Source: Paracoccus aminovorans (lineage in GTDB: Bacteria; Pseudomonadota; Alphaproteobacteria; Rhodobacterales; Rhodobacteraceae). Taken from it: 64,000 nt of DNA. Shown piece after piece: positions 44,453-53,579 of this stretch. The stretch covers positions 1,022,837-1,086,836 of the forward strand of contig NZ_LN832559.1 in the NCBI RefSeq assembly GCF_900005615.1, in the 5' to 3' direction. A program made the translations under genes and the position numbers. Below the pieces are notes generated by a model that was not told the DNA's origin, did no database searches, and was given only the letters and a program-made list of their open reading frames with translations. Each line of letters begins with the position of its first letter. Position 1 is the first letter of the stretch.

Positions 44453-45433
44453 ATGCCACAGGCGATACCTTCCCCGGACCGGCGGAAGGAAGACGATCCG
44501 GAAGATCAGGTGCAGCGGCTGGTGCTGGTCACCGGCCCGTCGGGCGCCGGGCGTTCGACCGCGATCAACGTGCTTGAGGATCTGGGCTATGAGGCCATCG
44601 ACAACCTGCCGCTGTCGCTGATCCCGCGGCTCTTGGACGGGCCGCCGCGGCCGGTGCCGCTGGCCCTGGGGCTGGACGTGCGCAACCGCGATTTCTCGGT
44701 CGCGAACCTGACCGAACTGATCGACAAGCTGACCCGGCTGCCGGCCTATGCGCCGGAACTGCTGTTCCTGGACTGCACCACCGAGCAGCTTTTGCGACGG
44801 TTCAACGAAACCCGGCGCCGCCATCCCTTGCGGGGCGAGGCCTCGCCGCTGGACGCCATCCGGGCCGAACGCGACATGCTGGCGCCGATCCGCGCCCGCG
44901 CCGACGTGCTGGTCGATACCTCGGAGCTGTCGCCGCACGACCTGAAGGCCGAGCTGGGCCGCTGGTTCGATGCCGAGCCCGGGCGGCGGCTGGCGGTCTC
45001 GGTGCAGTCGTTTTCCTATAAGCGCGGGGTGCCGCGGGGCGTCGACATGATGTTCGACTGCCGCTTCCTGGCCAACCCGCATTGGGAGCCGGCGCTGCGT
45101 CCGCTGGACGGCCGCGATGCCGCGGTGCAGGATTACGTCGCGTCCGATCCCCGATTCGCCGAGTTCTTCGCCCGGGTCCGGGATCTTGTGCTTTTTGCCC
45201 TGCCTGCCCATCTGGAGGAAGGGAAAGCGCATCTGGCGATCGGCTTCGGCTGTACCGGAGGGCAACACCGTTCTGTCACAATGGCGGAAAAAATGGCGGA
45301 TGCGCTTGCGAAAGCAGGTTGGCAAGTGTCAATTAGACATCGGGAACTTGAACGCCGCGAAAAGGCGCCGGCACCTGGCGATGATGGCCCCCACGGCCTC
45401 TCTCACAGCACCGGCGCGGGTTTCGGCGGCTGA
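44453..45433 (+). CDS. rapZ: RapZ family nucleotide-binding protein
   Basis: A 326-residue RapZ (YvcJ) protein. Its P-loop GPSGAGRST (residues 28-36) has Arg where most ATPases have Lys, a variant I believe is common in this bacterial group. The C-terminal domain has [14 protein letters not shown], the conserved metabolite-binding motif. In enterics RapZ tunes glucosamine-6-phosphate synthesis through RNA decay; here its place between hprK and the PTS genes suggests nitrogen/carbon signalling. The Ser/Gly-rich last 25 residues are atypical. Confidence 0.93.
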   Translation: MPQAIPSPDRRKEDDPEDQVQRLVLVTGPSGAGRSTAINVLEDLGYEAIDNLPLSLIPRLLDGPPRPVPLALGLDVRNRDFSVANLTELIDKLTRLPAYAPELLFLDCTTEQLLRRFNETRRRHPLRGEASPLDAIRAERDMLAPIRARADVLVDTSELSPHDLKAELGRWFDAEPGRRLAVSVQSFSYKRGVPRGVDMMFDCRFLANPHWEPALRPLDGRDAAVQDYVASDPRFAEFFARVRDLVLFALPAHLEEGKAHLAIGFGCTGGQHRSVTMAEKMADALAKAGWQVSIRHRELERREKAPAPGDDGPHGLSHSTGAGFGG

Positions 45434-45449
45434 TGCGTGGTGAAGCGAA

Positions 45450-45875
45450 TTGATCGGGATTGTCATCGTGGCACATGGCGGGCTGGCCCGGGAATATCTC
45501 TCGGCCGTCGAACATGTGGTCGGGCCTCAGACCGGCATCCGTGCCGTAACGATCGAGGAGAACCACGATCGCGGCCAGAAACAGGCCGAAATCTGTTCCG
45601 CCGCCGATTCGGTGGATACGGGCGACGGCGTGGTGGTGGTGACGGACCTGTTCGGCGGCTCGCCCTCGAACCTGTCGCTGATGGCCTGTTCGGCCCGCAA
45701 CCGCTCGATTCTCTACGGGGCGAACCTGCCGATGCTGGTCAAGCTGGCCAAGTCGCGCAAATTGCCGGTCGCCGATGCGGTAACGCTGGCCAAGGACGCC
45801 GGCCGCAAGTACATCAACAGCTATGATGTCCTGCCCGCCGATGTGCTTCCCATCCCGAACCGTGCCGCTTCATGA
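45450..45875 (+). CDS. PTS EIIA component, mannose family
   Basis: A 141-residue EIIA-Man protein. The phosphorylated residue is His9 in IVIVAHGGLAREYL, with DGVVVVTDLFGGSPSNLSL as the second family block. A TTG start at 45450 is used; no ATG or GTG in frame is nearby and the residue pattern starts here. It lies 16 bp after rapZ and overlaps ptsH by ATGA. With no EIIB or EIIC present it serves regulation rather than sugar transport. Confidence 0.9.
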   Translation: MIGIVIVAHGGLAREYLSAVEHVVGPQTGIRAVTIEENHDRGQKQAEICSAADSVDTGDGVVVVTDLFGGSPSNLSLMACSARNRSILYGANLPMLVKLAKSRKLPVADAVTLAKDAGRKYINSYDVLPADVLPIPNRAAS

Positions 45876-46162
45876 ATGAGATGACCAACGGGGCCGTCAC
45901 CCGCGAACTGGCGATCATCAACGAAAAGGGTCTGCATGCGCGGGCCAGCGCCAAATTCGTCGAGACGGTCGAGCGTTTCGATGCCAAGGCCACCGTCGAA
46001 AAGGACGGGATGAGCGTGTCGGGCGATTCGATCATGGGGCTTCTGATGCTGACCGCGCCGCGCGGCAGCACCATCCGCGTCACCACGCGCGGCGCCGAGG
46101 CCAGCGAACTGGCCGAGGCCCTGACCGCCCTTGTCGGAGACTACTTCGGCGAAGGCATGTAA
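45872..46162 (+). CDS. ptsH: phosphocarrier protein HPr
   Basis: A 96-residue HPr. The histidine phosphorylated by EI is His22 in NEKGLHARASAKF, and the serine targeted by HprK is Ser53 in GDSIMGLLML. The N-terminus is about nine residues longer than enteric HPr. It is the last gene of the hprK-rapZ-EIIA-ptsH operon; EI is not in the window. Confidence 0.94.
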   Translation: MNEMTNGAVTRELAIINEKGLHARASAKFVETVERFDAKATVEKDGMSVSGDSIMGLLMLTAPRGSTIRVTTRGAEASELAEALTALVGDYFGEGM

Positions 46163-46171
46163 GGGCCGGTC

Positions 46172-46780
46172 ATGGCCCGTTCCTCCTATCATCACGGCAA
46201 CCTGCGCCAGGCGCTGGTCGAGGCCACGGTCAAGCTGATCGAGGACAGCGGCCCGCAGGCCTTTACCCTGGCCGAGGCCGCGCGGCTGGCCGGCGTCAGC
46301 GCCGCCGCGCCCTATCGCCATTTCGCCGGCCGCGAGGAATTACTGGAGGAGGTCGCGCGCCAGGGGTTCCAGGAATTCGCCGACCGGCTGGAAGCCGCCT
46401 TCGACGAAGGGCGCCCGCAGCCGCTGACCGCCTTCCTGCGCATGGGCCAGGAATATCTGATCTTTGCCGCCGAGCGGCGCGGCTTTTACATCGCCATGTT
46501 CGAATCCGGCATCTCGATCGCCGGCAATTCCGGGCTGCAGCTGGCCTCGGAACGCGCGCGCGGCGTGCTGGTGCGCGGCGCCGCCTCGCTTTTCGTCAAC
46601 CGCCCGGGGCCGCAGCCGCCGGCCGGCATGATCGCGGACCACATCTGGGCCCTGAGCCATGGCGTGGTCGAGCTTTTCGGCCGCGGCAAGCCGGGCGCGC
46701 GCTCGCCCATCGCCCCCGCGGACATGCTGGAAAGCGGCGCGCTGATCTATCTGCGCGGGCTGGGCGTCATCCCCGACTGA
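46172..46780 (+). CDS. TetR-family transcriptional regulator
   Basis: A 202-residue TetR regulator. The DNA-binding helix-turn-helix is in FTLAEAARLAGVSAAAPYRHF (about residues 31-51), and the C-terminal half has the WHG-type ligand domain with DHIWALSHGVVELFG. It starts nine bases after ptsH, so it may be read through from the PTS operon. Nothing beside it marks its target. Confidence 0.87.
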   Translation: MARSSYHHGNLRQALVEATVKLIEDSGPQAFTLAEAARLAGVSAAAPYRHFAGREELLEEVARQGFQEFADRLEAAFDEGRPQPLTAFLRMGQEYLIFAAERRGFYIAMFESGISIAGNSGLQLASERARGVLVRGAASLFVNRPGPQPPAGMIADHIWALSHGVVELFGRGKPGARSPIAPADMLESGALIYLRGLGVIPD

Positions 46781-46812
46781 TTCTTTCGCACGAATTTTTC
46801 GCCCTGCGGATC

Positions 46813-46841
46813 TTGAACCTGGCGACAGCGGTGCCATTTAT
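46813..46841 (+). promoter_or_regulatory. probable promoter of the DUF2852 gene
   Basis: TTGAAC and ATTTAT are 17 bp apart, 39 bp upstream of the start codon. Confidence 0.4.
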
Positions 46842-46845
46842 GTAA

Positions 46846-46864
46846 ATGTGATTAACATTCACAT
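46846..46864. promoter_or_regulatory. ATGTG-N9-CACAT palindrome downstream of the promoter
   Basis: The perfect dyad ATGTG-attaacatt-CACAT lies between the -10 box and the SD of the DUF2852 gene, in the place of a repressor operator. An inner dyad AATGT-N4-AACATT is nested in it. Confidence 0.4.
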
Positions 46865-46879
46865 CGGAAAGGGACCGCA

Positions 46880-47299
46880 ATGAACACTGACATCGCCCCG
46901 CGCCCCTCCGCCTTCGACCGGATCGGCGCGGCACTGGCCGGCATCCGGGACTGGCTGGACGAGCGCGGAAAAGGGGCCTGGATCGTCGCCATGATCCTGG
47001 GCTTCGTCGCCTGCTGGCCGCTGGGCCTGGCCATCCTCGGCTACATGATCTGGAGCAAACGCATGTTTTCCTGCCGCCACCGCCATCATCATCAGCACCG
47101 CCGCGGCTTCGGGCGCGATTTCGCGCAGCCGACCGGCAACTACGCCTTCGACGCCTATCGCGAGGAAACGCTGAAGCGGCTCGAGGACGAGCACCGGGAG
47201 TTCCTGGACTTCCTGCAGAAGCTGCGCGAGGCCAAGGACAAGGCCGAGTTCGACCAGTTCATGGCCGGCCGCAACCAGCCGCCCGCCACCCAGAACTGA
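46880..47299 (+). CDS. DUF2852 membrane protein
   Basis: A 139-residue protein with one strong transmembrane segment (WIVAMILGFVACWPLGLAILGYMIW, about residues 34-58), then a His-rich basic stretch (CRHRHHHQHRRGFGRDF) and an acidic helical tail with YREETLKRLEDEHREFLDFL. This matches the DUF2852 family of Rhodobacteraceae and Rhizobiales. No function is known; the histidine cluster might bind metal. It is monocistronic, with its own promoter and terminator. Confidence 0.85.
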   Translation: MNTDIAPRPSAFDRIGAALAGIRDWLDERGKGAWIVAMILGFVACWPLGLAILGYMIWSKRMFSCRHRHHHQHRRGFGRDFAQPTGNYAFDAYREETLKRLEDEHREFLDFLQKLREAKDKAEFDQFMAGRNQPPATQN

Positions 47300-47307
47300 C
47301 ATCGGGA

Positions 47308-47340
47308 AAAGGGCCGGGGATCGCTCCGGCCCTTTGCGTT
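47308..47340. terminator. bidirectional terminator between DUF2852 and gshA
   Basis: AAAGGGCCGG / CCGGCCCTTT forms a 10-bp perfect stem with an 8-nt loop at 47308-47335, between convergent genes. T runs are present on both strands (TTTGCGTTT on plus, TTTTCCC on minus). Confidence 0.8.
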
Positions 47341-48720
47341 TCAATAGGAATATTCGGCGTAGATCCGCGACAGGTCGCCCTGCCATTCGCCGTGATATTT
47401 CTCCAGCATCTCGTCGGCCGGCACCTTGCCGGTGTCGACGCTTTCCTTGAGCGCGTTCAGGAAATGTGTCTCGTCCGGGACCAGCCCGCCGGCGCCGGGC
47501 CGCGCGCGGGCCTTGAGCCCGGCTTCGGAAATCGCCAGCACCTCGCGCGCCAGGTCACGCATCCGGGTGCCGCCGACCACGCCGTCCAGCGCCTTGAGCC
47601 CGGCCTCGCGCCGCCAGCTTTCGCGGGTCTCGGCGTCCCAGCCCTTGACCAGATCCCAGGCCGCGTCCAGCGCCGCGTCGTCATAGACCAGCCCGACCCA
47701 GAAGGCGGGCAGGGCGCAGAGCCGCCGCCAAGGCCCGCCGTCGGCGCCGCGCATCTCGATGAATTTCTTGACCCGCGCCTCGGGGAAGACCGTGGTCAGG
47801 TGGTCGGCCCAGTCGGACAGCGTCGGCACCTCGCCCGGCAGCGCCGGCAGCTTGCCCTTCAGGAAATCGCGGAAGCTCTGTCCCAGCGCGTCGATGTATT
47901 TGCCGTCGCGATAGACGAAATACATCGGCACATCGAGCACGTAGTCGACCCAACGCTCATAGCCCATGCCGTCCTCGAAGGCGAAGGGCAGCATGCCGGT
48001 CCGCGCCGCGTCGAGGTTCTGCCAGATATGCGCGCGCCAGCTTTTCCAGCCGTTCGGCTTGCCGTCCAGGAAGGGCGAATTCGCGAACAGCGCATTGGCA
48101 ACCGGCTGCAGGGCCAGCGCGACGCGCAGCTTCTTCACCATGTCGGCTTCGCTGGCGAAGTCCAGGTTCACCTGCACGGTGCAGGTGCGATACATCATCT
48201 GCGTGCCCAGCGTGCCGACGCGGCCCATGTAGTCGGTCATCAGCCGATAGCGGCCCTTCGGCATCATCGGCATCTGGTCCTGCGTCCAGATCGGCGCCGC
48301 GCCCAGGCCGATGAAGCCGGCGCCCAGCTTGTCGGCGATCTCGCGCACCTCGGAAAGGTGGCTGTTCACCTCGTCGCAGGTCTGGTGGATGGTCTCAAGC
48401 GGCGCGCCCGAGAGTTCAAGCTGCCCGCCCGGCTCCAGGCTGACATTGGCGCCGTCGCGCTCCAGCCCGATGATATGGCCGGCCTCCAGCACCGGGGTCC
48501 AGCCGAAGCGGTCGCGCAGGCCTTCCAGCATGGCCTTGACCGAGGGCTGACCGGCGGGCGCCTCATAGGGCAGGGGCATCAGGTCGGCATGGCGATAGCC
48601 GAATTTCTCGTGCTCGGTGCCGATGCGCCACGCCTCGCGCGGCTTCTCGCCCGAGGCGAGGTATTCGGCCAGCTGTTCGGGACGCTCGATCGGGCCGCCG
48701 CCCTGTTGGGGAATGGACAT
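47341..48720 (-). CDS. gshA: glutamate-cysteine ligase, plant/alphaproteobacterial type
   Basis: A 459-residue enzyme catalysing the first step of glutathione synthesis. Key segments are RIGTEHEKFGYRHAD, GLERDGANVSLEPGGQLELSGAPLETIHQTC and YLRCTVQVNLDF-like TCTVQVNLDFASE, all typical of the GCS2/plant-type group. The end has the family EYSY-like sequence. The ATG at 48720 is preferred over an upstream frame start. It is the last gene of the leftward TauE-dapE-GNAT-membrane protein-gshA group, after a 49-bp gap. Confidence 0.94.
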   Translation of the reverse strand: MSIPQQGGGPIERPEQLAEYLASGEKPREAWRIGTEHEKFGYRHADLMPLPYEAPAGQPSVKAMLEGLRDRFGWTPVLEAGHIIGLERDGANVSLEPGGQLELSGAPLETIHQTCDEVNSHLSEVREIADKLGAGFIGLGAAPIWTQDQMPMMPKGRYRLMTDYMGRVGTLGTQMMYRTCTVQVNLDFASEADMVKKLRVALALQPVANALFANSPFLDGKPNGWKSWRAHIWQNLDAARTGMLPFAFEDGMGYERWVDYVLDVPMYFVYRDGKYIDALGQSFRDFLKGKLPALPGEVPTLSDWADHLTTVFPEARVKKFIEMRGADGGPWRRLCALPAFWVGLVYDDAALDAAWDLVKGWDAETRESWRREAGLKALDGVVGGTRMRDLAREVLAISEAGLKARARPGAGGLVPDETHFLNALKESVDTGKVPADEMLEKYHGEWQGDLSRIYAEYSY

Positions 48721-48769
48721 CGGTGGCCTTTCTTCTGCCTTGCCCGTCACAGGTGGCAAGGCAGGCGGC

Positions 48770-49285
48770 TCAAGTCAAGCGGGCGCGCGCGGGCCTGGTC
48801 CAAACGGTCTGAATCGTCGGGGCCTCGGGCGCAAGCGCGGCGGCCACGCGGCCCATGTCGATGCCGGGCAGGGTGGCGAAGGCGCCGGCCAGGAATTCCG
48901 CGCCGCGCGCATCGACGGGAATCAGCAGCGCCTCGCCCGCGCCGCTTTTCAGCCGCCAGTGGCTGCGGCCGTTCAGGCGCATCAGCCGGATCTCGGTCAG
49001 CTCGCGCAGGCCGATCTCGCCGCCCAGCAGCCGGTTCGGCGACAGGTAGCGAATCGCGCCCTCGTCCAGTTCGACCATGCCGGGGCCCAGGCCGTCATGG
49101 AGAAAGCGCATCCGCCGGCGCGCATCCAGCGCCCAGGCGGCCGAGGCGGCGGCGATCAGCCCGCCCAGCGGCCAGAACACCCAGCCGCCCAGCCAGAAGA
49201 CCCAGAGCCCGAAGCCTGTCGCCGCCAGCGCCGCGCCGGTCTCGGCCCAGGGGCGCAGCTTTTCGGCCAGCTCCGGGCGGATCAT
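48770..49285 (-). CDS. hypothetical membrane protein
   Basis: A 171-residue protein with two closely spaced transmembrane helices (about residues 16-35 and 37-53), then a cytoplasmic domain with repeated Arg/Gly-rich beta segments such as GAIRYLSPNRLLGGEIGL. No family is recognised for certain; the pattern is reminiscent of small photosynthesis- or PH-like membrane proteins. Its start shares one base with the stop of the GNAT gene (TGATG). Confidence 0.7.
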   Translation of the reverse strand: MIRPELAEKLRPWAETGAALAATGFGLWVFWLGGWVFWPLGGLIAAASAAWALDARRRMRFLHDGLGPGMVELDEGAIRYLSPNRLLGGEIGLRELTEIRLMRLNGRSHWRLKSGAGEALLIPVDARGAEFLAGAFATLPGIDMGRVAAALAPEAPTIQTVWTRPARARLT

Positions 49286-49701
49286 CAGAATTCCAGCGCC
49301 ATGTCGCGATGCGGGATGCCGGCATCGTCATATTCCGGGCCATAGGCGGCAAAGCCCAGCTTTTCGTAGAACCCGATGGCATGGGTCTGCGCGCCCAGCT
49401 TGGCGCGGCTGATGCCGGGCATGGCGCGCAGCCGGTCCAGCGCCGCGCGGATCAGCGCCGCGCCCGCCCCGGTGCCGCGCGCCGATGCCAGCACGGCGAC
49501 GCGGCCGATCTTGCCGGTCTGCCCTTCGGTCAGGATGCGGGCGGTGCCGATGGCCGCGCCGGTTGCGTCGCGGGCCAGCAGGTGGATCGCGTCGCCGTCG
49601 CGGCCGTCCCATTCCTCGGCCTCGGGCACGGCCTGTTCGACGATGAAGACCGCGCGGCGGATGGCGCGGCAGGTGTCCAGGTCAGCGGTTTCCTCGATCA
49701 T
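49285..49701 (-). CDS. GNAT-family N-acetyltransferase
   Basis: A 138-residue acetyltransferase with the acetyl-CoA loop [18 protein letters not shown] (about residues 66-83) and [16 protein letters not shown] near the end. It resembles the ElaA/PhnO-size single-domain GNATs. It overlaps dapE by four bases and the membrane protein by one. The substrate is unknown; the neighbouring lysine and glutathione genes give no firm hint. Confidence 0.87.
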   Translation of the reverse strand: MIEETADLDTCRAIRRAVFIVEQAVPEAEEWDGRDGDAIHLLARDATGAAIGTARILTEGQTGKIGRVAVLASARGTGAGAALIRAALDRLRAMPGISRAKLGAQTHAIGFYEKLGFAAYGPEYDDAGIPHRDMALEF

Positions 49702-50834
49702 GCGAAATACTGCTCCAGGATGCGGCGATAGATGCGCGACAGCTGGCGCACCTGCTCGGCCGGGACGCGCTCGTCCACCTGATGCATGAAATGGCCGACC
49801 AGGCCGAATTCAAGCACCGGGCAGTGATCCTTGACGAAACGCGCATCCGAGGTGCCGCCCGAGGTCGAGAGCACCGGGTCGAGCCCGGTTTCCGCGCGCA
49901 CCACGCCTGCGACCAGCTCGACGAAGGGGCCGGGCGCGGTCAGGAAGCTTTCGCCCGAGACATCGGTCGCGATGCCGAAGCCGACACCGGTCGCTTGGGT
50001 GATCGCCTCGGCCTTGGTGCGGATCATCGCATCGAGGCTGGCCGCGCTATGCGCGTCGTTGAAGCGGATATTCACCACCGCCCGCGCCTTTTCCGGGATC
50101 ACGTTCGAGGCCGGGTTGCCGACGTCGACGGTCGTGACCTGCAGGCCCGAGGGGTCGAAATGCGCCGTGCCCCGGTCCAGCGGCTGGCTGGTCAGGTCGT
50201 GCAGCAGCCCGAGCAGGGCGTGGACCGGGTTCCTGGCGCGATGCGGATAGGCGGCATGGCCCTGCTTGCCATGCGCCTCGATGTGAAGGGTCATCGAGCC
50301 GCGGCGGCCGATCTTGATCATCTCGCCCATGCGGTCGGGGTTCGAGGGCTCGCCGACGATGCAGACGTCCATGCGCTCGCCATTGGCGGCCATCCAGTCC
50401 AAGAGCGCCAGCGTGCCGTCGCGGCCGGGCCCCTCTTCGTCGCCGGTGATGGCCAGGATCACGGCGCCGTCCGGCGGGGTCTCGGTCACGAAGCCGATGG
50501 CGGCGGCGACGAAGGCCGCGACGCCGGATTTCATGTCGGTGGCCCCCCGGCCCCAGATCCAGCCGTCGATCTCGGCCCCGGAAAACGGCGGGTGCGTCCA
50601 GCTGGCCGGGTCGCCCGGCGGCACCACGTCGGTATGGCCGTTGAAGCCGAAGGTCCGCACGCCCCTGGCCCCCCAGCGGGCAAACAGGTTCGGCACGCCG
50701 TTGCGGTCGACGCGGCGGCATTCGAAACCGGCCTCGCCCAGCACGCGCGCCAGCAGCTCCAGCGCGCCGCCCTCCTCGGGCGTGACCGAGGGGCAGCGGA
50801 TCAGGTCGGCGGTCAGTCGGGCGGGGTCTGGCAT
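49698..50834 (-). CDS. dapE: succinyl-diaminopimelate desuccinylase
   Basis: A 378-residue di-zinc peptidase-like enzyme of lysine and peptidoglycan synthesis. Metal-site motifs are [14 protein letters not shown] and [14 protein letters not shown], with the catalytic EEGPGRDGT loop and the lid-domain [13 protein letters not shown]. The start at 50834 has a GGAGAG SD; a GTG two codons upstream is less likely. The gene overlaps the GNAT gene. Confidence 0.95.
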   Translation of the reverse strand: MPDPARLTADLIRCPSVTPEEGGALELLARVLGEAGFECRRVDRNGVPNLFARWGARGVRTFGFNGHTDVVPPGDPASWTHPPFSGAEIDGWIWGRGATDMKSGVAAFVAAAIGFVTETPPDGAVILAITGDEEGPGRDGTLALLDWMAANGERMDVCIVGEPSNPDRMGEMIKIGRRGSMTLHIEAHGKQGHAAYPHRARNPVHALLGLLHDLTSQPLDRGTAHFDPSGLQVTTVDVGNPASNVIPEKARAVVNIRFNDAHSAASLDAMIRTKAEAITQATGVGFGIATDVSGESFLTAPGPFVELVAGVVRAETGLDPVLSTSGGTSDARFVKDHCPVLEFGLVGHFMHQVDERVPAEQVRQLSRIYRRILEQYFA

Positions 50835-50861
50835 CGGCACTCTCCTGTCTTGGCGGCAGGG

Positions 50862-51635
50862 TTACACCGGCAGCCCCAGCAGTTCCAGCGCCCGGCGGAC
50901 CAGGTTCAGCCCGGTCAGCACCAGCAGGACCAGCGTCCAGCGCCGGAACTGTGTCACGTCCAGCCGGTCATGTGCCAGATAGCCCAGCCCCATGCCGACG
51001 ATCGCCGGGACCACCAGCGCGGCCGAAAACGGCAGCGTCTGCGCGTTCAGCAGCCCCGATTGCAGATGCGCCGCCGTCAGCACCACGGCGCCGATGAAGA
51101 ACACCACGCCCTGCACCCGCATCTGTTCGGCCTTGGGCGCATGCAGCGACAGCAGCAGCACGATCAGCGGCGGCCCCCAGATCCCCGAGATGCCGCCGAC
51201 CAGTCCGCCGATGATGCCGGTGACGATCTCGGCCCGGCGGCGGTGGTGGATCGGCAGTGCCAGGCTGCGGCCGGCCAGCTGCCAGCCCGCGTAAAGCGTG
51301 ATCGGCACGCCGATCAGCGCGTACATCAGCCATTGCGGCACCCGGGTCGCGAAAAAGGCGCTGACCGGGATGAACAGCACCACCATGCCGATATGCCAGC
51401 GATAGGCCCAGGTCGCCTGCGCCGCCGGCCGCCAGCCCTGGCGCAGCGCCTGGCGGATGTTGGTCAGCAGCACCGGCAGGATCACCGCCGCCACCGCCTG
51501 CTGCGCCGGCAGGAACGATCCCAGCGCGGAAAGCATGATCATCGGCATGGCAAAGCCGATGGCGCCCTTCACAAAGCCGGAAAACAGCGTGATGGCGATG
51601 GCAAGCGCCAGGTGGAAAGGGTCCAGTCCGAACAT
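50862..51635 (-). CDS. sulfite exporter TauE/SafE family membrane protein
   Basis: A 257-residue membrane protein with about eight helices in two repeats. The first repeat has GFVKGAIGFAMPMIML and the second GGLVGGISGIWGPPLIVLLL, the paired TSUP motifs. It is a probable exporter of a small organic or sulfur anion; the substrate cannot be told. It is first of the leftward group, 27 bp before dapE. Confidence 0.87.
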   Translation of the reverse strand: MFGLDPFHLALAIAITLFSGFVKGAIGFAMPMIMLSALGSFLPAQQAVAAVILPVLLTNIRQALRQGWRPAAQATWAYRWHIGMVVLFIPVSAFFATRVPQWLMYALIGVPITLYAGWQLAGRSLALPIHHRRRAEIVTGIIGGLVGGISGIWGPPLIVLLLSLHAPKAEQMRVQGVVFFIGAVVLTAAHLQSGLLNAQTLPFSAALVVPAIVGMGLGYLAHDRLDVTQFRRWTLVLLVLTGLNLVRRALELLGLPV

Positions 51636-51676
51636 GAGGCAGCCATAATGCAGGGGGCGGCGGATGCAAGCGGGTC

Positions 51677-51735
51677 GGGGCCTCTGCCCCCACGCCTGCG
51701 GCGTTCCCCCCGGGGTCTTGGGCCAGCAAAGAAGG
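51677..51735 (+). repeat. degenerate orphan copy of the hairpin/GTATTT element
   Basis: GGGGC / GCCCC is followed by CCTGCGG, CCCCCCGGGGTCTTGGGCC and a CAAAGAAGG end, close to the copy after pckA but with a damaged GTATTT core. No plus-strand gene precedes it; it sits between the divergent TauE and mcd genes. Confidence 0.55.
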
Positions 51736-51846
51736 TCCGAGGCGGGCGGGTCATTTTCGTTCGTTGCGGTGCTGCGGTGCGCATGATAGTTGCGCTGCGG
51801 TTGCGAAACGGCTAGTCATGCCGCGACGCCGCAAAAGGATTCCGCC

Positions 51847-53502
51847 ATGAAGGACATGCCCGCGATGCCAGCCGACACGCCCGCCGCCCTGCTGGAGCTT
51901 GCCGCCAAGACCGTGACCGAGCTTCAGGCCCTGCAATCCCGCGCGACCGAGGCCCTGCGCGCGTTGGTCGCCCCCGCCGGCAAGCCGCAGGCGGACCTGC
52001 TGGAGGAACACCAGCACGCCGCCCATGCCCTGTCCTGGCTGACCACCTATGTCGAATCGATCCGCCAGCTGGCCGCCTGGGCCAGCCGCCTGTCCGAGGC
52101 CGGCACCCTCGGCCGGGCCGAGGCGCTGATCCTGCAGATCGGCCTGGGCGAATACCTGACCCAGATCGCCGGCGGCATCCCGATGAGCCAGACCGAATTC
52201 GCCCGGCTTTCGGATCTCGGCCTCGACTGGACACCGGGGGACGAGGCGCGGGCGCTGATGCGCGGCAACACCCCTGCCGCCCGGGCCGAGCTGGTGCGGC
52301 TGATGCAGGACAACCACGGCCGCGCCACCTTCGGCGCCTCGGGCCTGGACGAGGATCTGGAGATGATCCGCGACCAGTTCCGCCGCTATGCCGAGGATCG
52401 CGTCATCCCGAATGCGCATGAGTGGCACCTGAAGGATGAACTGATCCCGATGGAGATCATCGAGGAGCTGGCGGAACTCGGCGTCTTCGGCCTGACCATT
52501 CCCGAGGAATACGGCGGGCTCGGCCTGTCCAAGGCCTCGATGGTGGTGGTGACCGAAGAGCTGTCGCGCGGCTATATCGGCGTCGGCTCGCTGGGTACCC
52601 GTTCCGAGATCGCGGCCGAACTGATTCTCTGCGGCGGCACCGATGCGCAGAAGGCGAAATGGCTGCCGGCGCTGGCCTCGGGAGAAATTCTGTCGACGGC
52701 GGTCTTTACCGAGCCGAACACCGGCAGCGACCTCGGGTCCCTGCGCACCCGCGCGGTGAAGGACGGCGACGACTGGGTTGTCACCGGCAACAAGACCTGG
52801 ATCACCCATGCGCAGCGCACCCATGTGATGACGCTGCTGGCGCGCACCGACCCGAACAGCACCGACTGGCGCGGGCTGTCGATGTTTCTGGCCGAAAAGA
52901 CCCCGGGCGCCGACGACGACCCCTTCCCGACCCCCGGCATGACCGGCGGCGAGATCGAGGTCCTGGGCTATCGCGGCATGAAGGAATACGAGCTGGGCTT
53001 CGACGGCTTCCGCGTGAAGGGCGAGAACATCCTGGGCGGCGAGCCGGGGCGCGGCTTCAAGCAGCTGATGGAAACCTTTGAATCGGCACGGATTCAGACT
53101 GCCGCCCGTGCCGTCGGCGTGGCGCAATGCGCGGCCGAGATCGGCATGCGCTATGCCATCGACCGCAAGCAGTTCGGCAAGTCGCTGATCGAGTTCCCCC
53201 GCGTCGCCGACAAGCTCGCCATGATGGCGGTCGAGATCATGATCGCCCGTCAGCTGACCTATTTCAGCGCCTGGGAAAAGGATCACGGGCGGCGCTGCGA
53301 CCTTGAGGCCGGCATGGCCAAGCTCTTGGGCGCACGTGTCGCCTGGGCCTCGGCCGACAACGCGCTGCAGATCCACGGCGGCAACGGCTTCGCGCTGGAA
53401 TACACCATCAGCCGCGTGCTTTGCGACGCCCGCATCCTGAACATCTTCGAGGGCGCGGCCGAGATCCAAGCCCAGGTTATTGCACGCAGGCTACTGGACT
53501 AG
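51847..53502 (+). CDS. mcd: acyl-CoA dehydrogenase with N-terminal extension, probably (2S)-methylsuccinyl-CoA dehydrogenase
   Basis: A 551-residue acyl-CoA dehydrogenase with about 160 extra N-terminal residues (helical, containing LLEEHQHAAHALSWLTTYVESI), the architecture of Mcd from the ethylmalonyl-CoA pathway. The catalytic part has FGLTIPEEYGGLGLSKASM, TAVFTEPNTGSDLGSLRT and IHGGNGFALEYTISRVLCDARI. Mcd makes mesaconyl-CoA for acetate and C2 assimilation, which Paracoccus can do. The ATG at 51847 gives the family length. A generic acyl-CoA dehydrogenase role is the alternative. Confidence 0.8.
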   Translation: MKDMPAMPADTPAALLELAAKTVTELQALQSRATEALRALVAPAGKPQADLLEEHQHAAHALSWLTTYVESIRQLAAWASRLSEAGTLGRAEALILQIGLGEYLTQIAGGIPMSQTEFARLSDLGLDWTPGDEARALMRGNTPAARAELVRLMQDNHGRATFGASGLDEDLEMIRDQFRRYAEDRVIPNAHEWHLKDELIPMEIIEELAELGVFGLTIPEEYGGLGLSKASMVVVTEELSRGYIGVGSLGTRSEIAAELILCGGTDAQKAKWLPALASGEILSTAVFTEPNTGSDLGSLRTRAVKDGDDWVVTGNKTWITHAQRTHVMTLLARTDPNSTDWRGLSMFLAEKTPGADDDPFPTPGMTGGEIEVLGYRGMKEYELGFDGFRVKGENILGGEPGRGFKQLMETFESARIQTAARAVGVAQCAAEIGMRYAIDRKQFGKSLIEFPRVADKLAMMAVEIMIARQLTYFSAWEKDHGRRCDLEAGMAKLLGARVAWASADNALQIHGGNGFALEYTISRVLCDARILNIFEGAAEIQAQVIARRLLD

Positions 53503-53579
53503 GACGAAATTCCGGCCCCTGCTGGACAGCGGGGGCCGTTCAGGCATTATGGCGGCAACAGAACAGAACGGAGCTGCCA

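Noticed and set aside
44534..44562. RapZ P-loop with Arg in place of Lys as an inactivating change
   Set aside because: I believe this variant is usual in Rhodobacteraceae RapZ proteins and the rest of the protein is intact.
51764..51805. Three TTGCG repeats upstream of mcd as a regulator array
   Set aside because: The unit is too short and the spacings (26 and 11 bp) are uneven.
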